Shown in pieces: positions 60,635 through 64,000 of a stretch of DNA of 64,000 nt (position 1 is the first letter of the stretch; every line of letters begins with the position of its first letter). Where the stretch lies: assembly GCF_013393905.1 (NCBI RefSeq), contig NZ_CP040275.1, positions 186,001 to 250,000 on the forward strand, in the 5' to 3' direction. The position numbers and the translations under genes are program-made. The notes under the pieces are model-generated. The model ran no database searches. It was not told the origin of the DNA and worked only from the letters and a program-made list of their open reading frames with translations. Source of the stretch: Nostoc sp. C052. GTDB lineage: Bacteria; Cyanobacteriota; Cyanobacteriia; Cyanobacteriales; Nostocaceae.

Positions 60635-61393
60635 TTATTGCACGATAAATCCACCATCAACTGTGAGCGATTGTCCAGTGACAAAACTAGAAGCGTCTGA
60701 ACAGAGCCATAATACAGCATTTACCACTTCTGACGGCGTACCAATCCGACCGATTGGCTGCCCTTTGATGAAATCCTCGGTCGCTTTTGGATTTGCTTTG
60801 AAAAGGCGATCGAGCATTTCGGTTTGAATTGGACCCGGACTGACGGCATTCACCCGAATTCCTTGCTTGACAAATTCTAATGCCACTGATTTTGTTAGCC
60901 CTTCTACAGCGTGTTTACTAGCAGTGTAAATCGGCACCATTGCACCACCGACCAAACCCAAAACTGAACTAGTATTGACGATCGCCCCACCGCCACTTTT
61001 CAACAAAGCTGGAATCTCATGTTTCAAAGACAACCATACCCCTTTAACATTGATATCCATAATGTGATCGTAAGTAGCTTCGGTTTGCTCTGCTAAGGGT
61101 GTGGAATCTTGTTCCACTCCAGCATTGTTGAAAGCAATGTCGAGTCTTCCATAGTGTGTCATTATTTTCTCAATCAGTATCTGCACATCGGCTTCTTTAG
61201 AAACATCTGCCGTCACAGAAAAGCCTTCCCCACCCATCGCTTGAATCTGTCGAATTGTTTCTTCACCTTCAACTTGCCGACGACCTGCGACAACTACTTT
61301 TGCTCCAGCTTGAGCTAGAGCTAGAGCGGTTGCTTTACCAATCCCTGATGTTCCACCTGTAACGAGTGCGACTTTTCCAGATAACGTAGTCAT
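60635..61393 (-). CDS. Short-chain dehydrogenase/reductase (SDR)
   Basis: The ATG complementary to 61391-61393 (MTTLSGKVALVTGG) with AAGGAAATTAACA upstream is chosen; the longer frame adds 18 unlikely residues. The 252-residue classical SDR shows TGGTSGIGKATA, NNAGVEQ, Ser in NTSSV, YTASKHAV (Tyr/Lys), SPGPIQTEM and TGQSLTVDGGF. It is close to glucose-1-dehydrogenase/FabG-like enzymes of unknown substrate. It lies between the aldo-keto reductase and the NmrA-like remnant on the same strand. Confidence 0.9.
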   Translation of the reverse strand: MTTLSGKVALVTGGTSGIGKATALALAQAGAKVVVAGRRQVEGEETIRQIQAMGGEGFSVTADVSKEADVQILIEKIMTHYGRLDIAFNNAGVEQDSTPLAEQTEATYDHIMDINVKGVWLSLKHEIPALLKSGGGAIVNTSSVLGLVGGAMVPIYTASKHAVEGLTKSVALEFVKQGIRVNAVSPGPIQTEMLDRLFKANPKATEDFIKGQPIGRIGTPSEVVNAVLWLCSDASSFVTGQSLTVDGGFIVQ

Positions 61394-61469
61394 TGTTAAT
61401 TTCCTTGGGTGTATTTTGAGACATGATTCACTGAAATAGGGTGTCATAACATGGGTATAATCTCCTGAA

Positions 61470-61625
61470 TCATCGCTCCACCAAGCTTTTCAGAACAGTT
61501 GCCAGTTCGACTTCGCCTTTGATGGAGCCAGACTCACCACTCTCGAACTCGATCCAGCCCTCGTTGAAACCGTCGAGCATCCGAATGCACGGCTCTGGAT
61601 CGCCTGTACCCTGAGCCTTGAACAG
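61470..61625 (-). pseudogene. C-terminal remnant of an NmrA-like NAD(P)-binding protein
   Basis: The minus strand encodes a stretch beginning GLFKAQGTGDPEP, then CIRMLDGFNEGWIEF, ESGESGSIKGEVELATVLKSLVER and a TGA at 61470-61472. It matches the end of NmrA/HSCARG-type atypical SDRs. Everything upstream is gone: the frame enters the R1 repeat near 61626. The gene was evidently cut when the repeat was placed or by a deletion at that site. Confidence 0.6.
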
Positions 61626-61725
61626 CCCCCTCTGGGGATAAGGGTAAAGGGTAAGGTATTTAAACCCTTACCCTTTACCCTTTCCCCAGTCTTCACTTAG
61701 CATTTTTGGGTTGGCAGACTACTAG
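61626..61725. repeat. MITE-like element, family R1 (copy C, left end lost)
   Basis: The core ggataagggtaaagggtaagg faces cccttaccctttaccctttcccc, and the right end is gcatttttgggttggcagactactag. The left terminal repeat is not seen. It joins the NmrA-like remnant to the nitroreductase tail. Confidence 0.75.
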
Positions 61726-62391
61726 CTCAAGATCGTCGAGAAATGAGATATTGTTCTCAACGGGATCGCGGCTAATATGCAGGTGATTAGGAGGAAAATC
61801 AGGATCGGTATAGCCAACGGCTAAACCGCACAGGATCGATAATTCCGGTGGGATATTTAACTCGCTGCGAATGATTTCAGGATAAGCGGCTAGCGAAACC
61901 TGAGCGCAGGTACCCAGTCCACGAGCAGTCAGACTCAGCATCAGCGTTTGTAAATAGATCCCTACACTTAAAGCATCCGCATCGCCTAGTTCTCGGTGCA
62001 TACAAACGATACCGACCATTGGGGCATCAAAAAATTCGTAATTACGCAGAACGGCTCGTTCTCGACTTGCTGTATCCTCACGAGCAATCCCCATCGCTCC
62101 ATAGACTTGTTCGCCTAGTTCCTGGCGGTAATGCTGAAATGCCTCTGGCAGTTGAGCGATTTTGGGTAGTTGAGACTCGTCAAAATGCTGCGCTTGCTTT
62201 AGCAAAGCCTTTTTCAGTTGATCGCGTCGAGTACCTTCAGCAAATACTACCCGCCACGGCTGGGTATTAGAATTCGACGGCGCGAGCTGTGCTAGAGCAA
62301 GAGCTTCATCGAGTAAAATTCGCGGTACGGGTTTGGATAAGAATTTTCGGGTTGAGTGTCGGTCTTTGATAGTTTGGTCGAGATCGAACAT
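61693..62391 (-). CDS. Nitroreductase-family FMN oxidoreductase with repeat-encoded tail
   Basis: The 232-residue protein starts with AGAGG upstream. It shows the family pattern IKDRHSTRKFLSKPVPRILLDEALALAQLAPSNSNTQPWRVVFAEG and a middle GTCAQVSLAAYPEIIRSELNIPPELSILCGLAVGY, close to the PnbA/NfsB-type group. The last residues (VVCQPKNAK) are encoded by the end of repeat R1, so the natural C-terminus after FLDDLE was replaced by about ten residues. FMN-binding residues in the core are unaffected. It belongs to the redox gene series but is separated from it by the repeat and the NmrA-like remnant. Confidence 0.85.
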   Translation of the reverse strand: MFDLDQTIKDRHSTRKFLSKPVPRILLDEALALAQLAPSNSNTQPWRVVFAEGTRRDQLKKALLKQAQHFDESQLPKIAQLPEAFQHYRQELGEQVYGAMGIAREDTASRERAVLRNYEFFDAPMVGIVCMHRELGDADALSVGIYLQTLMLSLTARGLGTCAQVSLAAYPEIIRSELNIPPELSILCGLAVGYTDPDFPPNHLHISRDPVENNISFLDDLELVVCQPKNAK

Positions 62392-62656
62392 GTTTAATAA
62401 ACCTCTATGAGAAAGAGTACTGACAATACTTTTCGGTTAACGAACTTTGGGGGTTTAAGTCCCCTGCCTAATAACGGCATCACATTTTGTGTCGGGGTCT
62501 AAATCCCCGTCACAAAACGTAATTGCGTTAGCGTAGCGGGGCGTTCGCTTTTAGCGTCTCCAAGAGTTGCCAATTGCGAATTGGTTTAACCTTTTCCCCA
62601 AACCCGATTCCGAGTTAAAAGTGCAAAACCCGAGAAGTATTGAGAGTACTGAAGAT
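62392..62656. repeat. Dispersed repeats upstream of the nitroreductase
   Basis: ggggtttaagtcccctgcc and gtctaaatccccgtcacaaaac form a loose hairpin (about 62447-62520). gcgttagcgtagcggggcgtt (about 62525-62545) follows, ending ccaattgcgaattggttta. The latter matches the repeat at 494-541 that encodes the end of the VirB3-like protein. Confidence 0.7.
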
Positions 62657-63112
62657 TCAATTTTTCCTACAAGTTTGGCGCATCAAGATCCGATTGTTTT
62701 TATACACCTCTAAAGTTCCAGACTGCGGGCTATCTAACGTGCCATCCCACACCCAATATTCATAGTTTCTATTCCGAAACTTATGCACTTGAACACCTTC
62801 TGTCGCTTGCTTAGTTCCTTTGCCCAAACTTAAATTACCGTTGGGATTGGTCGCCCGATAGAGCAGTTCACCAGAATTATAATCCTGCCAAATATTGATG
62901 TTATTGCCGCCTTGGCATTTAGTACTCAAGATGATGCCAGCAGTTGAATCAGCAGAAGCAGGTAAGGAAAAATTAACTAAGACGCTGATTGGCAGAGCAA
63001 GAGTAACGCGGATCTTTTCAGTAGTGTTTTCATTGTTTTCATTAGTGTTGTCAATACCTTTGCCAAAATAAGAGCCTACAAAAATTTTGGCAAAAACTGG
63101 CAAAATCCCCAT
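62657..63112 (-). CDS. Small exported protein, signal peptide possibly frameshifted
   Basis: The mature region (from ADSTAG) has a conserved pattern: CQGGNNINIWQDYNSGELLYRATNPNGNLSLGKGT, YEYWVWDGTLDSPQSGTLEVYKNNR and a final CRKN. I recognise it as a small secreted cyanobacterial protein with two cysteines likely in a disulfide. In the open frame the N-terminus is oddly long and hydrophilic before the hydrophobic stretch. In the neighbouring frame an ATG at about 63035 reads MKTMKTLLKRSALLLL, a typical signal start, and would join at PISVLVNFSLPASA after a one-base shift. A frameshift in the signal peptide is therefore likely. Confidence 0.65.
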   Translation of the reverse strand: MGILPVFAKIFVGSYFGKGIDNTNENNENTTEKIRVTLALPISVLVNFSLPASADSTAGIILSTKCQGGNNINIWQDYNSGELLYRATNPNGNLSLGKGTKQATEGVQVHKFRNRNYEYWVWDGTLDSPQSGTLEVYKNNRILMRQTCRKN

Positions 63113-63226
63113 ACATAAACGTTTAGCTTCTGAGATAGATAGGACTGTCAGAACCTTTATACTGCGGGCAATACGTTAAAAAAACCTTGTGGTAAACCCC
63201 AAAGGAATTTTTATGACTTATTGTTT

Positions 63227-63337
63227 TTACCAAACCTCAGAGAACAGCGAGTTAATGGTGCAAGGAGCATCAACCCACCCTCGTAAATTGGCAACGGTAT
63301 TGGTTGTAAGATCAATTTTTTGGTCTAGTTTTTTCAT
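63227..63337 (-). CDS. Possible 36-residue peptide gene downstream of the hydrolase
   Basis: An ATG with AGGA at about 12 bases opens a frame encoding MKKLDQKIDLTTNTVANLRG and WVDAPCTINSLFSEVW. It has a charged leader-like start and a short C-terminal part with one cysteine, Ser/Thr and aromatics. It starts 58 bases after the hydrolase stop on the same strand. No family is recognised, and chance cannot be excluded. Confidence 0.3.
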   Translation of the reverse strand: MKKLDQKIDLTTNTVANLRGWVDAPCTINSLFSEVW

Positions 63338-63395
63338 GATGATGAGTCCTGTGTCCTGTGGGGAGCAATGCAAAAAGCCCCCCAGCTTTGCCACC

Positions 63396-64000
63396 TCACA
63401 AAATCGTGTTGCTCCCGTCCTGTGATTGTCTGACATGAGTTGTCATAAAGCGACGGATATGATCTGCGATCGCATCTCCTTCCTCTTCTAGGGCAAAATG
63501 TCCGGTATCGAGTAAATGAAACTCAACGTCTTTGAGATCGTCCTTGTAGGGATAAGCGCCTTTGGCTGGGAAGATGTCATCATTTTTACCCCAAACAATC
63601 AAGGTAGGTGGCTGATATTTGCGAAAATACTCCTGCCATTGCGGATATAGTGGTGGATTCGTGCCATAGCTATAGAGTAGTGCTAGCTGAATCTCATCGT
63701 TGCCGGGGCGATCGAGGAGAGGTTGATCCATATTCCAGGTATCAGGGCTGATTGCTTCCAGATTGCGAACGCCGTTGGTATATTGCCACTTCGTTGTTTC
63801 CAGTGTGAAAAAGGATCTGAGCTTGTCAGCATTCTCAGGAGAACGGTCTTGCCAGTAGGCTTTAGCTGGGTTCCAAAATTCGCCGCGTATACCTTCTTCA
63901 TAGGCATTCCCGTTTTGGACAATCAGCGCTTCCACTCGCTCTGGATATTTAGCTGCAATCCGATAGCCAATGGGAGCGCCATAATCCATTACGTAGAGGC
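63396..64000 (-). CDS. Alpha/beta-hydrolase, epoxide-hydrolase/dehalogenase-like (5' part outside the window)
   Basis: The frame is open through the right edge (LYV before MDYGAPIGYRIA), so the first visible Met is not the start. DYGAP is the nucleophile elbow of a hydrolase group using aspartate. LIVWGKNDDIFP holds the acidic residue and DTGHFALEEEGD the catalytic His. The C-terminal about 200 residues are present and intact. The lost N-terminal part should hold the HG oxyanion motif. It fits the neighbouring detoxification genes. Confidence 0.82.
   Translation of the reverse strand, partial: LYVMDYGAPIGYRIAAKYPERVEALIVQNGNAYEEGIRGEFWNPAKAYWQDRSPENADKLRSFFTLETTKWQYTNGVRNLEAISPDTWNMDQPLLDRPGNDEIQLALLYSYGTNPPLYPQWQEYFRKYQPPTLIVWGKNDDIFPAKGAYPYKDDLKDVEFHLLDTGHFALEEEGDAIADHIRRFMTTHVRQSQDGSNTIL

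Overview
The window is accessory DNA from a filamentous, probably heterocyst-forming cyanobacterium (Nostocales). The signs are frequent HIP1-type GCGATCGC octamers, many short dispersed inverted repeats of the Nostoc kind, and gene families typical of that order: a CyRepA1-type plasmid replication protein, a zinc-ribbon Ser/Thr kinase with TPRs, NB-ARC and NACHT STAND ATPases, a CHAT protein beside two-partner secretion genes, DUF4360 and DUF3775 proteins. It reads best as part of a large plasmid or a plasmid-derived island. All family names are from sequence recognition only; no search was run.

Layout. 1-1.5 kb: the left edge holds a minus-strand run of three genes resembling VirB2-VirB3-VirB4 of a type IV secretion system; the third runs off the edge. 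2.2-5.5 kb: a lipoprotein, about 1.5 kb of repeat-rich DNA, a zinc-ribbon remnant, a complete tyrosine recombinase and a 43-codon ORF. 5.5-9.8 kb: the large replication protein, with two dispersed repeats inserted in frame, and an upstream region with a perfect palindrome and a strong hairpin. 9.9-22.1 kb: an NB-ARC ATPase diverges from a membrane kinase and a secreted FN3/TPR-like protein, which converge on a CHAT protease, a TpsB transporter and a TpsA exoprotein. 22.2-31.8 kb: a mobile-element graveyard (IS5, IS982, IS4, IS5 and IS1-like pieces) around a thioredoxin-like gene, a plasmid-maintenance-type DNA-binding gene cut by IS982, a methyltransferase and two small exported proteins.

32-46.8 kb: mostly small conserved cyanobacterial genes (esterase-like hydrolase, DUF4360, histidine kinase, DUF3775, NACHT ATPase, exported nucleosidase-like protein, cupin and several microproteins) separated by miniature elements. 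47-64 kb: a redox/detoxification district with three short-chain dehydrogenases, an aldo-keto reductase, an RclA-like flavoprotein, a nitroreductase, an alpha/beta hydrolase cut by the right edge, remnants of a chloroperoxidase and an NmrA-like protein, and an RND efflux operon. The RND pump is broken by an internal deletion and by an IS701 element that sits exactly in a TTAA target.

The strongest candidate for a poorly described system is the 12-22 kb kinase / FN3-TPR / CHAT / two-partner-secretion cluster. A second theme is short repeats entering or ending reading frames: in-frame inserts in the replication protein, a repeat-encoded nitroreductase tail, and a third exported-protein gene cut off by a repeat. 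Several genes appear frameshifted (adaptor, thioredoxin-like protein, a signal peptide, several transposases). This may be real decay, but base-calling errors must be excluded first. No rRNA, tRNA or CRISPR array was seen.
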